Source: Gordonia zhenghanii (lineage in GTDB: Bacteria; Actinomycetota; Actinomycetes; Mycobacteriales; Mycobacteriaceae). From it: 64,000 nucleotides of DNA. The translations under genes and the position numbers were made by a program. The stretch spans positions 1-64,000 of the forward strand of contig NZ_JAKKOQ010000012.1 of NCBI RefSeq assembly GCF_021738965.1, given 5' to 3'. The notes under the pieces are model-generated. The model did no database searches. It saw only the letters and a program-made list of their open reading frames with translations, and was not told the DNA's origin. Positions 1-8,205 of the stretch are shown one piece after another; the first letter of the stretch is position 1; every line of letters starts with the position of its first letter.

Positions 1-102
1 CTCAAACGCTACATCGCACGCGAAATCTTCAAGACCTGCGAACGCAGCACAACCACCGCCGAGACCACGACAAACACCCAACACAGACCCACCGCGGCTT
101 GA
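1..102 (+). CDS. IS110-like transposase, C-terminal fragment
   Basis: An open frame enters from the left edge and stops at TGA 100-102, giving the last 33 residues of a protein. It begins LKRYIAREIF, which resembles the C-terminal end of IS110-family transposases (LKR-hydrophobic-ARE). The rest is a Thr-rich tail. Only the C-terminus is visible, so the catalytic DEDD and serine motifs cannot be checked, and whether the copy is intact is unknown. The tail is followed by a field of dispersed repeats, so this side of the window borders mobile or repetitive DNA. The family call rests on one short motif. Confidence 0.45.
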   Translation, partial: LKRYIAREIFKTCERSTTTAETTTNTQHRPTAA

Positions 103-157
103 CACCACACATAGAAGCGTCGAGACCCTACCGCTGGACGTGCCCATCTCTGCCGTT

Positions 158-484
158 GGTCGAGCGGAGTCGAGACCCCGACTCACGACAGACTGGCCGG
201 AAACTCAGGCGGCACAGGACCTTCCGAGGGAAGATTTCCCTCGGAGCGGCGTATGCGGCCTGAATTTCCCGGTTGTCAGTGGGCTGTGCTTGGTCTCGAC
301 TCCGCTCGACCGGCGTGGGGCGCTCGGCCGGCGTGAGGGGTCTCGACTCCGCTCGACCGGCGTGGGGGCGCTCGACCGGCGTGGGTGTCTCGACTCCGCT
401 CGACCAGCGTTGGGGGCGACCTCGCTCGACCGGCGTTGGGGGTCTCGACTGCGCTCGACCGACGTACGTGCTCGACCGGCGGGG
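158..484. repeat. Dispersed repeat field next to rsgA
   Basis: The gap between the transposase tail and rsgA holds one inverted copy (158-177, GGTCGAGCGGAGTCGAGACC) and, from 292 to 484, a run of direct copies of GGTCTCGACTCCGCTCGACC. The direct copies alternate with shorter CTCGACCGGCGTGGGG pieces. The unit has no stop codon in any of six frames, so spurious ORFs cross the field on both strands. No gene is supported between 103 and 487. The field ends 3 nt from the rsgA stop codon. Confidence 0.9.
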
Positions 485-487
485 AGC

Positions 488-1510
488 TCAGTCTTCGATC
501 GGCTCGCCGTGACCGCTCGAGGTGACGGACCGCAATAGTTCCCGGACGGCCATTGCGCGACGGTGGGACGCGCCGTCGAGTGAGTCGAGGGCGCATTCGG
601 GATCGGCGGGCGGACCGAGATGGGTGCAGCCGCGGGGGCAGTCGTCGATCGCGTCGCGAAGGTCGTCGAAGGCGTCGACGATCTGGTCCGGAGTGACGTG
701 CGCGAGACCGAAGGACCGGATTCCGGGGGTGTCGACCACCCAGCCGCGTCGGCCGCCGTCGACGGGGAGTGGAAGCACCACGGACTGGGTGGACGTGTGT
801 CGCCCCTTTCCGACGCCGGAGACGATTCCGGTGGCCCGATCGGCATCGGGCACAAGACGATTCACGAGTGTGGACTTGCCGACGCCGGAGTGGCCGATGA
901 GGGCGGTCAGTTTGTGCGCGAGGATCCCCTGCAGCTCGTCGACGGCGTCGTCGCGTCCCGCGACGACGACTCGGAGATCCAGGTCCATGAAGTTGGCGAC
1001 GAACTCGTCGGGGTCGGCCAGGTCGGACTTCGTCAGGCACAGAATCGGTGCGAGGCCGCCCGCATAGGCGGCGGCGAGTGCGCGTTCGACGAAGCCGGTA
1101 CGCGGCGGCGGATCGGCCAGTGCGGTCACGATCACCAGTTGGTCGGCGTTCGCCACGACGATTCGTTCGTACGGATCGGTGTCGTCGGCGGTGCGACGCA
1201 ACACCGTGCGTCGGTCTTCGACGCGGACGATGCGGGCGAGGGTGTCGGGTCGTCCGGAGAGGTCGCCGACGATTCCGACGCGGTCGCCGACCACGACAGG
1301 CGTCCGCCCGAGTTCACGCGCACGCATCGTGACGATGCGCCGATCGGGGTCGTCGTCGAGGACGCACCCCCAGCGGCCGCGGTCGACGGAGACGACCATC
1401 GCGGTCTCGGCATCGGTGTGCGCCGGCCGGGTCTTGGTGCGCGGCCTGCTGCTCTTGCTGGGCCGAATGCGGACGTCCGACTCGTCGTACGTCCGCGCGC
1501 GGCGGCTCAC
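488..1510 (-). CDS. rsgA: Ribosome small-subunit-dependent GTPase RsgA
   Basis: RsgA (YloQ/YjeQ) is a circularly permuted GTPase that assists late 30S maturation. The 340-residue protein has the permuted motif order: G4 TKSD, then G1 GHSGVGKST, then G3 DTPG. It ends with a C-terminal Cys/His zinc knuckle (CPRGC, H, C). An N-terminal basic stretch rich in RP and KT repeats precedes the OB fold, as in mycobacterial orthologues. I chose the GTG at 1510 because it overlaps the aroA stop (GTGA) and so suggests translational coupling. A GTG 27 nt upstream is also open. aroA-rsgA is the conserved actinobacterial gene pair. Confidence 0.95.
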   Translation of the reverse strand: MSRRARTYDESDVRIRPSKSSRPRTKTRPAHTDAETAMVVSVDRGRWGCVLDDDPDRRIVTMRARELGRTPVVVGDRVGIVGDLSGRPDTLARIVRVEDRRTVLRRTADDTDPYERIVVANADQLVIVTALADPPPRTGFVERALAAAYAGGLAPILCLTKSDLADPDEFVANFMDLDLRVVVAGRDDAVDELQGILAHKLTALIGHSGVGKSTLVNRLVPDADRATGIVSGVGKGRHTSTQSVVLPLPVDGGRRGWVVDTPGIRSFGLAHVTPDQIVDAFDDLRDAIDDCPRGCTHLGPPADPECALDSLDGASHRRAMAVRELLRSVTSSGHGEPIED

Positions 1511-2775
1511 AACGCGGACCCGGCCATGGTCTGCCACATCGCGACGAAGTCGGGGAGCGTTTTCGCGGTGGTCTCGACGTTCTCGATCTCCACTCCTGGA
1601 ACCACAAGTCCCAGAAGGGAACCCGCTGTGGCCATCCGGTGGTCGGCGTACGTATTCCAGACTCCGGCGTGCAGTGGGGAACCGACGATGACGAGCCCGT
1701 CATCGGTTTCACGGACGTCTCCGCCGAATCGGTTGATCTCGGTGGCGAGCGCCGCGAGTCGATCGGTCTCGTGGCCGCGCAGGTGTGCGATCCCGCGCAA
1801 AGTGGAGGTGCCGTCCGCAAGGGCGGCGAGCGCCGCGATCGTCGGAGTGAGTTCGCCGACGTCATGCAGGTCCACGTCGACGGCGGTGAGTCGTTGCGGT
1901 CCGGTCACAGTGAGCAGACCGTCGTCGAAGTGGGTCGCAGTGGCGCCCATCTGCGCGAGGATCGAGGTGATCTCGGCGCCCGGCTGAGTGGTGGTCGACG
2001 GCCAGCGCGGCACACTGACCCGGCCGCCCGTCGCCGCCGCGGCCGCGAGGAACGCCGCGGCGTTCGACAGGTCCGGTTCGATCGACCAGTCGACGGCGTG
2101 GATCGGTCCGGGTGCAACGGACCAGGAGGTGCCGTCGGAGGTGACGTCGACGCCCGCCTCGCGCAGCATGTCGACGGTCATGTCGATATGCGGCATCGAC
2201 GGGACGGGCGGGCCGTCATGGGTGATGACGACACCGTCGGTGAAGCGGGCCGCCGACAGCAGCAGGCCCGACACGAACTGCGACGACGCCGACGCGTCGA
2301 CGGTCACTCGGCCGCCTGCGAGGGCGCCCGCGCCGTGCACGGTGAACGGGAGCTGCGACCCGTCGACGGATGCGCCGAGGTCGCGCAGCGCGTCGAGCAC
2401 GGTGTGCAGTGGACGGCTGCGGGCCTGCTCGTCTCCGTCGAAGGCGACGTCGCCCGCGGCCAGCGCTGCGGCGGCGGGGAGGAAGCGCATGACGGTGCCC
2501 GCGAGACCGCAGTCGACGTGGGCACTGTGCAGTGGTGCGGGCGTCACCTCGACGGTCGTCGGGTCGGCGGAGTCGGGATTGATGCCGACGCCCATTGCGG
2601 CGAGCGCATCGAGCATGAGGTCGGTGTCGCGGCTGCGCAGCGTGCCGGTGAGGCGAGAAGGTCCGTCGGCCAGCGCGGCGAGGATCAGCGCTCGGTTGGT
2701 GATCGACTTGGATCCGGGCAGGTCGACGACCGCGTCGACGGGGGTGCTGACAGACGGCGACGACCAGGTACTCAT
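1507..2775 (-). CDS. aroA: 3-phosphoshikimate 1-carboxyvinyltransferase (EPSP synthase)
   Basis: AroA catalyses the sixth shikimate-pathway step, transferring the enolpyruvyl group of PEP to shikimate-3-phosphate. The 422-residue protein starts with the signature [14 protein letters not shown] near residue 19, followed by [12 protein letters not shown]. It also contains the [11 protein letters not shown] substrate-binding segment and the C-terminal DHRMA motif. Length and motif order are normal. The ATG at 2775 lacks a strong ribosome-binding site. It is the promoter-proximal gene of aroA-rsgA and overlaps rsgA by 4 nt. Confidence 0.97.
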   Translation of the reverse strand: MSTWSSPSVSTPVDAVVDLPGSKSITNRALILAALADGPSRLTGTLRSRDTDLMLDALAAMGVGINPDSADPTTVEVTPAPLHSAHVDCGLAGTVMRFLPAAAALAAGDVAFDGDEQARSRPLHTVLDALRDLGASVDGSQLPFTVHGAGALAGGRVTVDASASSQFVSGLLLSAARFTDGVVITHDGPPVPSMPHIDMTVDMLREAGVDVTSDGTSWSVAPGPIHAVDWSIEPDLSNAAAFLAAAAATGGRVSVPRWPSTTTQPGAEITSILAQMGATATHFDDGLLTVTGPQRLTAVDVDLHDVGELTPTIAALAALADGTSTLRGIAHLRGHETDRLAALATEINRFGGDVRETDDGLVIVGSPLHAGVWNTYADHRMATAGSLLGLVVPGVEIENVETTAKTLPDFVAMWQTMAGSAL

Positions 2776-2797
2776 GCAGTCCAGTCTTCCATGAGGC

Positions 2798-3172
2798 TTA
2801 TCGCAGGTCGCGGCGCAGTGGATGGTCGTCAGGGATCTGCACGAGGATCAGCGCACGACCGTCGGGGTCGTGCACGGTCATCTCGATGAGGCCCCACGGT
2901 TTGGTCTCCGGCTCGGCGACGATCGGCACGCCTGCGGCCGCGAGTTCGCTCCGTGCCGCGGCGACGTCACGGACCTGCAGCCACAGGACGTCGCCGTCGC
3001 CGTCGTGCGACGGCATGTGGGCGGGTATCTCGATGAGCCCGGCTCCGGCATGAAACACCGTGCCGCCGGGGTATTCGCGGGAGATCGCCAGACCGAGGGC
3101 ATCACGGTAGAACGCGGTGAGAGCCTGCGGGTCGGGCGAGGTCAGCAGCGTACGGCTCGTCAGGATCTCCAT
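2798..3172 (-). CDS. VOC (glyoxalase/bleomycin-resistance) family protein
   Basis: A 124-residue single-domain protein with the VOC fold pattern: [22 protein letters not shown] at the N-terminus, a central [10 protein letters not shown] turn, and [13 protein letters not shown] near the C-terminus. The acidic residue after the final strand fits a metal ligand, but substrates vary too widely in this superfamily to name one. A TACGCT box lies 6 nt before the ATG and there is no Shine-Dalgarno sequence, which suggests a leaderless mRNA. It lies just upstream of aroA on the same strand (22-nt gap), so co-transcription is possible. Confidence 0.85.
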   Translation of the reverse strand: MEILTSRTLLTSPDPQALTAFYRDALGLAISREYPGGTVFHAGAGLIEIPAHMPSHDGDGDVLWLQVRDVAAARSELAAAGVPIVAEPETKPWGLIEMTVHDPDGRALILVQIPDDHPLRRDLR

Positions 3173-3212
3173 GAGACCAGCGTAGCGATCGATGAACGGT
3201 CAGCGAGAGGGT

Positions 3213-3623
3213 TCACTGCGCGCGGGCTGCGGCCTCCGCGGCCTCGGCCCCGATGCGGTCGAACTCGGCGCCCATCGCTTCGGCCAGCGCGGTCGCCGCC
3301 GACAGCGGGCGGACCATCACCATCAGGTCGTTGATCTTCCCCTCCTCGTTCACGTGGATGAAATCGCAGCCTGCGAGTGCCTTGCCGTTGATCGTGGTCT
3401 CGAAGCGGAGCGCGTGATCGCGGCCATCGTCGCTCGTGTACTCGCCGACGTAGCCGAACCCGTCGCCCATCACGCGCATCACCGCGCGCAGGATCGCGGC
3501 GGTGATGTGTCTGCCGTGGTACGGAGTGAATGCGACCGGACTGGTGAAGCGGATGTCGTCGGCCAGCAGCGCTTCGATCGCCGCTTCGTCTCGGGCGTCG
3601 ACGGCCTCGCGGAATGCGCGCAT
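3213..3623 (-). CDS. SnoaL-like / nuclear transport factor 2 family protein
   Basis: A 136-residue protein with the SnoaL/NTF2-like cone fold pattern: FREAVDARDEAAIEALLADDIRFTSP, then the GRHITAAIL segment, then alternating strands ending in DFIHVNEEGKINDLMVMVRP. Such proteins are small enzymes or ligand-binding domains, and the substrate cannot be inferred. I start it at ATG 3623, which has AAGGAG 6 nt upstream, rather than the in-frame TTG 18 nt earlier. It is transcribed divergently from a PadR regulator across a 101-bp gap with two matching operator-like palindromes, so PadR control is likely. Confidence 0.82.
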   Translation of the reverse strand: MRAFREAVDARDEAAIEALLADDIRFTSPVAFTPYHGRHITAAILRAVMRVMGDGFGYVGEYTSDDGRDHALRFETTINGKALAGCDFIHVNEEGKINDLMVMVRPLSAATALAEAMGAEFDRIGAEAAEAAARAQ

Positions 3624-3634
3624 GAGAAACTCCT

Positions 3635-3713
3635 TAGTCAAAAAGTTGAGTATGACGAGTATGCGGCAGCGGTGTTCGGGTTGTCCAGAGGTCGCTAGTG
3701 AATTAGTTGACTA
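3635..3713. promoter_or_regulatory. Twin palindromic operator between SnoaL-like gene and padR
   Basis: Two 18-bp imperfect palindromes share the form TAGTCAA-N4-TTGACTA, at 3635-3652 and 3696-3713. Each has one mismatch between half-sites. Their centres are 61 bp apart, close to six helical turns. One lies just before the SnoaL-like start and the other just before the padR start. This fits an autoregulated divergent control region bound by the PadR dimer. Binding itself is inferred. Confidence 0.6.
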
Positions 3714-3724
3714 GGGTGAGACGC

Positions 3725-4303
3725 ATGGCCTTGCGACACGCGCTCCTCGCCGCTCTCCTCACCGTGGGGGAGGCGTCCGGCTACGACTTGGCCAAAGAAT
3801 TCGATCCGGCGCGTGCCACGTTCTGGACCGCGTCGCCGCAGCAGATCTATCGAGAACTCGACGGCATGGAGGGCGCGGGCCTGGTGTCGGCGCGTGTCGT
3901 GCGGCAGAGCGCGCGACCGGACAAGCGAATGCTGAGCCTCACCGATGCGGGGCGTGCGGAACTCACCGCGAACTCCCGGTCCGCCGCGAAACCCACCGCG
4001 ATTCGGGACGAGATGCTGGTGATGGTGCAGAGCGTGTCGGCAGGGGATCCGCGCGCGGTGTGCGTGACGATCCGCGACCGGTTGACCGCGTCACGCCGCA
4101 AACTCGCCCACTACGAACGCATCGAGGACGCGTACCGGGCAGGTCGCGACGACGCCGCCGTCTACGCGGACGGCCAGATCGTCGGCCCGTATCTCACCCT
4201 GCTGCGGGGACTGGCCTTCGAGCGGGAGAATATCGCGTGGTGCGAGACGGCGCTGACGGCATTGTCGGTTGACGGCGACTCGGAAGGGGAGAGCGGTGCC
4301 TGA
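3725..4303 (+). CDS. PadR-family transcriptional regulator
   Basis: A 192-residue regulator. The N-terminal winged helix covers MALRHALLAALLTVGEASGY through QQIYRELDGMEGAGLVSAR and the wing RPDKRMLSLTDAGRAEL, followed by a C-terminal dimerising helical domain (RRKLAHYERIEDAYR and onward) typical of PadR subfamily 2. The ATG at 3725 has AGGGTGAG upstream, and earlier TTG/GTG codons in frame are less likely. It is divergent from the SnoaL-like gene and overlaps the next Nudix gene by 8 nt. PadR proteins usually repress neighbouring genes in response to phenolics or drugs; the ligand here is unknown. Confidence 0.9.
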   Translation: MALRHALLAALLTVGEASGYDLAKEFDPARATFWTASPQQIYRELDGMEGAGLVSARVVRQSARPDKRMLSLTDAGRAELTANSRSAAKPTAIRDEMLVMVQSVSAGDPRAVCVTIRDRLTASRRKLAHYERIEDAYRAGRDDAAVYADGQIVGPYLTLLRGLAFERENIAWCETALTALSVDGDSEGESGA

Positions 4304-4751
4304 GCTCAGTGCGGGAATCCTGTTGTACCGGAAGGCGTCCGGCGCCGTCGAGGTATTCCTCGTCCACCCGGGCGGACCGTTCTTCGCCCGCAAGGACGAC
4401 GGCGCCTGGTCGATCCCGAAGGGCCTCGTCCATCCCGGTGAAGATCTACTCGACGCTGCCCGGCGCGAATTCGCCGAGGAGACCGGTCATCGGGTGCCCG
4501 ACGGCGACGCGGTAGACCTCGGCGAGGTCCGTCTCAAGAGCGGAAAACGCGTACGCGCCTTCGCTGTCGAAGGAGACGTGGATGCCGACGCGACCGTCAG
4601 CAACACGTTCGAGATGATCTGGCCGCCGAAATCCGGTAGGACACAGAGCTTTCCGGAAGTGGATCGGGCTGCGTGGTTCGCTGTGGATGATGCGCGAGTA
4701 AAGCTCAACGCCGCCCAGTCGGAGTTCCTCGAACGATTGCCGCAGCAGTAG
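4296..4751 (+). CDS. NUDIX hydrolase
   Basis: A 151-residue Nudix protein. The Nudix box starts GLVHPGEDLLDAARREF and continues AEETGH, fitting GX5EX7REUXEEXGU completely. The opening SAGILLYRKASGAVEVFLVHPGGPFFARKDDGAWSIPKG is characteristic of small ADP-ribose or (di)nucleotide pyrophosphatases annotated as house-cleaning enzymes. The GTG at 4296 lies inside the last codons of padR with GGAAGGGGAG upstream, so the two genes are translationally coupled. The substrate is unproven. Confidence 0.9.
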   Translation: MPELSAGILLYRKASGAVEVFLVHPGGPFFARKDDGAWSIPKGLVHPGEDLLDAARREFAEETGHRVPDGDAVDLGEVRLKSGKRVRAFAVEGDVDADATVSNTFEMIWPPKSGRTQSFPEVDRAAWFAVDDARVKLNAAQSEFLERLPQQ

Positions 4752-4759
4752 ATCCCTAA

Positions 4760-5926
4760 CTACAGACTGGCGACGAATGCGCCCAGCCGGTCGATCCCCA
4801 GCGACAACTCCTCGGTCGACGCCGCGTACGACAGGCGCACATACTGTTCGGCGCCGACCACACCGAAGTCTTTGCCCGGTGTCAGGGCCACGTGAGCTTC
4901 GGCGAGCGCGCGGTCGCAGAAGTCCGAGGCCGACAGGCCGGTTCCGGACACGTCGACGTAGACGTAGAACGCGCCGTCGGGCGGCACCGGAACGGCGAGG
5001 CCGGTACGAGCCAGGCCGTCCAGGACCAACTCTCGTCGGTCGCGAAGGATGCCGCGGCGCTCTTCGGCGACGGCGATCGTCGCCGGCTCGAAACAGGTCA
5101 CCGCAGCGAGCTGAGCAGGAGTCGGCGGACAGATGTAATAGTTCTGGGCCAGACGTTCGGCCACTGGAACCATCTCGTCGGGCACGATCGCCCAGCCGAG
5201 CCGCCACCCCGTCATCCCGAAGTACTTGGAGAAGCTGTTTACGACGATCGCGCCCGGGTCGTCGGCGGCAACGCTACGGCGTTCGCCGTCGGCCAGACCG
5301 AGATAGATCTCGTCGACGATCCGCCAGCCGCCTCGCCTGCGCGCCACGTCGCACAGATCGAGGAGTTCGGCGTAGGCGAGTGACGTCCCGGTCGGATTGG
5401 CCGGCGACGCCACCATCACGCCGCGCGTCGACTCCGACCAGGCGTCGGCGACGGCCGCCGCGTCGAGCTGGAAGTGCGACGCCGGATCGGTCTCCAGTAG
5501 ACGGACCCGCGCGCCGAAGCTCTCCGCGAACCGCCGGTTGCACGGGTACGACGGATCGCTGACCAGCACGTCGTCGCCCGGATCGATGAGTGCGGCACAC
5601 GCGAGCAGAAGCGCCGCCGAGGCCCCGGTCGTGACGACCACGCGGCTCGCGTCGACCGGCGCGCCGAACTGTTCGCCACTGAACCGCGCGATCGACTCCC
5701 GTAGTTCGGTGAGACCCAACGCACCCGTGTACGCGAGCGGCCGACCGTCGCTGACCTCGCGCACCGCCCGCAGAAACGCGGGCGGCGCACCGAAATCGGG
5801 TTCGCCGATATTGAGCTTGACCACGTGATGGCCCGCCGCCTCCAATTCGGCGGCACGCCTGCCGAACTCCATGGCGAAGAACGGAGAGACGGCCTCGGCA
5901 CGACGAGAGAAACGCATGGAGGCCAT
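4760..5926 (-). CDS. PLP-dependent aminotransferase, class I/II
   Basis: A 388-residue fold-type I aminotransferase. Visible motifs are LNIGEPDFGAPP (substrate arm), YTGALGLTELRESIA, the NPTG cofactor motif, the DEIY aspartate segment, and the PLP lysine in SFSKYFGMTGWRLGW. An arginine in YVRLSYA near the C-terminus would bind the substrate carboxylate. The family includes aspartate and aromatic aminotransferases, and sequence alone does not decide. It converges with the Nudix gene (8-nt gap). ATG 5926 is used; a second in-frame ATG lies three codons later. A dispersed-repeat field lies upstream. Confidence 0.92.
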   Translation of the reverse strand: MASMRFSRRAEAVSPFFAMEFGRRAAELEAAGHHVVKLNIGEPDFGAPPAFLRAVREVSDGRPLAYTGALGLTELRESIARFSGEQFGAPVDASRVVVTTGASAALLLACAALIDPGDDVLVSDPSYPCNRRFAESFGARVRLLETDPASHFQLDAAAVADAWSESTRGVMVASPANPTGTSLAYAELLDLCDVARRRGGWRIVDEIYLGLADGERRSVAADDPGAIVVNSFSKYFGMTGWRLGWAIVPDEMVPVAERLAQNYYICPPTPAQLAAVTCFEPATIAVAEERRGILRDRRELVLDGLARTGLAVPVPPDGAFYVYVDVSGTGLSASDFCDRALAEAHVALTPGKDFGVVGAEQYVRLSYAASTEELSLGIDRLGAFVASL

Positions 5927-5937
5927 GGTATTTGGTC

Positions 5938-6063
5938 TCGAAGGCGGAGGGGGTCTCGACTCCGCTCGACCAGCGGAGCTGTCTCGCAGACTCCGCTCGA
6001 CCAGCCGATGGGGGGCTCGACCAGCGGAGCTGTCTCGCAGACCCCGCTCGACCAGCGGAGGGC
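5938..6063. repeat. Dispersed repeat field between aldo-keto reductase and aminotransferase
   Basis: The gap contains GTCTCGACTCCGCTCGACC units alternating with AGCGGAGCTGTCTCGCAGAC pieces, the second kind present twice. The field runs up to the stop codon of the aldo-keto reductase at 6065. No gene or clear promoter is seen in it. Confidence 0.9.
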
Positions 6064-6064
6064 G

Positions 6065-6901
6065 CTAGACCCGATTGAACTCGTCGGGGTTCGGGCCGAG
6101 ACGGCGATCGGCGTCGAGCGCGTCGACACGCGACATCTGCTCGTCCGACAGCGCGAAGTCGAAGAGGGCGAAGTTCTCGGCGGCGCGCGCAGGCGTCGAC
6201 GACTTCGGGAAGACGACGTCCCCGCGCTGAAGGTGCCAGCGCAACGTCACCTGAGCGACGCTGCGACCGACCTCGGAGCCGACGGCCGCCAGCACCTCGT
6301 CGTCGAGGACCGCACCCTGCCCGAGCGGAGCCCACGCCTCGGTGACGATGCCGTGCTCGCGGTTGAACGCACGCAGCGGCGACTGCTGAAAGTACGGGTG
6401 GACCTCGATCTGGTTGACCGCAGGGACCACCTCGGTCTCGGCGAGCAGCCGCTCCAGATGCGCCTGCTGGAAGTTCGAGACGCCGATCGCGCGAGCCTTG
6501 CCTGCCTTGTGCTCGCCTTCGAGTGCACGCCAGGTCTCGACGAAGTCGCCGACCTCGGGGAGCGGCCAATGGATGAGGTAGAGGTCGAGCGGGCCCAGAT
6601 CGAGAGCGTCGATCGACGTCGACACGGCTTCGACGGCGTCGGCCGGGGCATGGAACGGGTTGTTGAGCTTGCTGGTGACGAAGAATTCCGAGCGCGGAAT
6701 ACCCGACTCGCGGACCGCTTCGCCGACCTGCTTCTCGTTGCCGTACATCTGCGCGGTGTCGATGTGCCGGTACCCGGCCTCCAGCGCCGTCGTGACGGCG
6801 GCCTTGGTGTCCTCAGGCGGAATCTGGAAGGTCCCGAACCCGAGCTGCGGAATATGCACGGCGTTGTTCAGGGCGATTGTGGGGACAATGTGATCAGCCA
6901 T
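6065..6901 (-). CDS. Aldo/keto reductase
   Basis: A 278-residue NADPH-dependent aldo/keto reductase of the 2,5-diketo-gluconate reductase type. It shows the GFGTFQIP opening, the catalytic tetrad elements in HIDTAQMYGNE (Asp, Tyr), FVTSKL (Lys) and LIHWP (His), the IGVSNF motif, and the C-terminal cofactor motif FPKSSTPARAAENFALFDF. I set the start at ATG 6901 (MADHIVPTIALNN); an open extension to 7324 crosses a repeat copy and lacks family similarity. Close relatives reduce small aldehydes and keto-acids; the specific substrate is unknown. Confidence 0.93.
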   Translation of the reverse strand: MADHIVPTIALNNAVHIPQLGFGTFQIPPEDTKAAVTTALEAGYRHIDTAQMYGNEKQVGEAVRESGIPRSEFFVTSKLNNPFHAPADAVEAVSTSIDALDLGPLDLYLIHWPLPEVGDFVETWRALEGEHKAGKARAIGVSNFQQAHLERLLAETEVVPAVNQIEVHPYFQQSPLRAFNREHGIVTEAWAPLGQGAVLDDEVLAAVGSEVGRSVAQVTLRWHLQRGDVVFPKSSTPARAAENFALFDFALSDEQMSRVDALDADRRLGPNPDEFNRV

Positions 6902-6954
6902 GGGGAGTCCAACGTCGGACGGTGGGGCGAGTATTCCGTCGGCGGGGTTCGGGG

Positions 6955-6976
6955 GCCTCGACTCCGCTCGACCGAC
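6955..6976 (+). repeat. Single copy of the dispersed repeat
   Basis: CCTCGACTCCGCTCGACCGA is one copy of the dispersed element, in the 160-bp gap between the divergent aldo-keto reductase and the small membrane protein. A short inverted repeat (GGGGAAG, 8 nt, CTTCCCC) follows near 6986-7007. Its role is unknown. Confidence 0.85.
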
Positions 6977-7061
6977 GCGCGGCTGGGGGAAGACCCTGAA
7001 CTTCCCCTGGGATCGGCTCCGACCTGGTGCTTTTCGGTGAATCCGGTGGCACCGTGGAGGC

Positions 7062-7262
7062 ATGAGCACCTTCACTGAAAACACCAGCACAGGGACCACC
7101 AACACAGGTTCTGGGACGTCGATCTGGAAGATCCTCGCGATCGTCGTCGCCATCCTCGTCGTCGTCTCGTTGATCGGACCGATCGTCAAGGCCGTCTTCT
7201 GGCTCGGCCTGCTCGCGCTCGCCGTCGTCGGCGCATACTCGCTTTTCAAATCGAAGAGCTGA
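7062..7262 (+). CDS. Small hypothetical membrane protein
   Basis: A 66-residue protein: a Thr/Ser/Gly-rich N-terminus of about 20 residues, then two hydrophobic segments (roughly residues 22-42 and 46-61), ending in a basic FKSKS tail. GGAGG lies 2-6 nt before the ATG, which supports translation despite the close spacing. I do not recognise a family. It is followed 19 nt later by a quinone oxidoreductase on the same strand. It could be a membrane-anchoring or stress peptide, but nothing shows this. Confidence 0.7.
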   Translation: MSTFTENTSTGTTNTGSGTSIWKILAIVVAILVVVSLIGPIVKAVFWLGLLALAVVGAYSLFKSKS

Positions 7263-7281
7263 CGATCTCTACGATGGCCGT

Positions 7282-8205
7282 ATGACACGCAGACTCGTCG
7301 CAACCGATTACGGATCGCCCGCACAAGTCCTGTCCGTGATCGACGCGGACGACCCGGTGGCCGGGGACGGCCACGTCGTCGTCGCCGTCGCCGCCGCAGG
7401 CCTCAACCCGTTCGATGTCAAACGCGTCCAGGGTGTGATGAGCACCGACCCGAACGCACTCCCGCTCGCGATCGGCGGTGAAGCGGCAGGGACCGTCGCT
7501 CAGGCCGGGCCGGGCACCGACCTCGTCGTCGGCGACCGCGTCGCCGTGTACCCGGTGTCCGGAGCCTTTGCCGAACAGATCGTCGTCGACGCCGCTGCCG
7601 CTCACCCGATCCCGGACGGGGCGTCCACCGAGGCGGCCGCCGGACTCCTGCTCGCGGGCGTCACCGCCTACGACACCGTCGCGACCCTCGACATCGGCGC
7701 CGACGACGTCGTGCTCGTCCACGGGGGTTCAGGAGCCGTCGGCTCCATCGCCGTCGTCCTGGCCGCCGCCCGTGGAGCGACGGTGATCGCCACCGCATCG
7801 CAGGCCAACCACGACCATCTGCGCGACCTCGGCGCAGTCCCGGTCGCTTACGACGGAGACCTCGCCGCAGCCGTCGCCGACGCCAGTCCCGGTGCGATCA
7901 CCGCGGTCATCGACACAGTGGGCACTGACGTCGCGATCGACGTCTCCCTGCAGTCGGTGTCCCCGGACCGCATCGTGAGCATCGCCGCGTGGGGGCGCGG
8001 CGACGACGGCATCGTCCTGTTGAACGGCTCGAGTGAATCGAGCCGTGCCAACCGCAGGGCCGCGGTGGCGCCGTTGCTCGACGCGCTCGCCGACGGCCAG
8101 ATCACCGTCGACATCGCAGGAACCTTCTCGTTCGACGACGCGGCGCAGGCCTTCGACGCGCTCGACGGCCGTCACCCGCGCGGCAAGTACATCCTCACGC
8201 CCTGA
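7282..8205 (+). CDS. NADP-dependent quinone oxidoreductase-like protein
   Basis: A 307-residue zinc-free medium-chain dehydrogenase/reductase. It has the N-terminal GroES-like domain (AAAGLNPFDVKR, GGEAAGTVAQAG, VGDRVAVYP) and then the Rossmann domain with the VLVHGGSGAVGSIAVVLAAARGA nucleotide loop. The C-terminus FDALDGRHPRGKYIL is typical of quinone oxidoreductases. No catalytic zinc ligands are present. A TACGAT box ends 6 nt before ATG 7282, which suggests leaderless transcription. Its stop overlaps the next start (TGATG), so the FAD-oxidase gene is coupled to it. Confidence 0.9.
   Translation: MTRRLVATDYGSPAQVLSVIDADDPVAGDGHVVVAVAAAGLNPFDVKRVQGVMSTDPNALPLAIGGEAAGTVAQAGPGTDLVVGDRVAVYPVSGAFAEQIVVDAAAAHPIPDGASTEAAAGLLLAGVTAYDTVATLDIGADDVVLVHGGSGAVGSIAVVLAAARGATVIATASQANHDHLRDLGAVPVAYDGDLAAAVADASPGAITAVIDTVGTDVAIDVSLQSVSPDRIVSIAAWGRGDDGIVLLNGSSESSRANRRAAVAPLLDALADGQITVDIAGTFSFDDAAQAFDALDGRHPRGKYILTP

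Noticed and set aside
140-538. Open frames on both strands across the repeat field upstream of rsgA
   Set aside because: The repeat has no stops in any frame, so the frames are by-products. Their translations are repeats of STPLDR-, SRLRST- or ERSRD-like peptides without a ribosome-binding site or family match.
620-1987. Plus-strand open frame of 455 codons opposite rsgA and aroA
   Set aside because: It is a high-GC antisense shadow of two well-recognised genes, with no family features.
1639-2889. Plus-strand open frame of 416 codons opposite aroA
   Set aside because: It is antisense to EPSP synthase and its composition is that of a mirrored coding frame.
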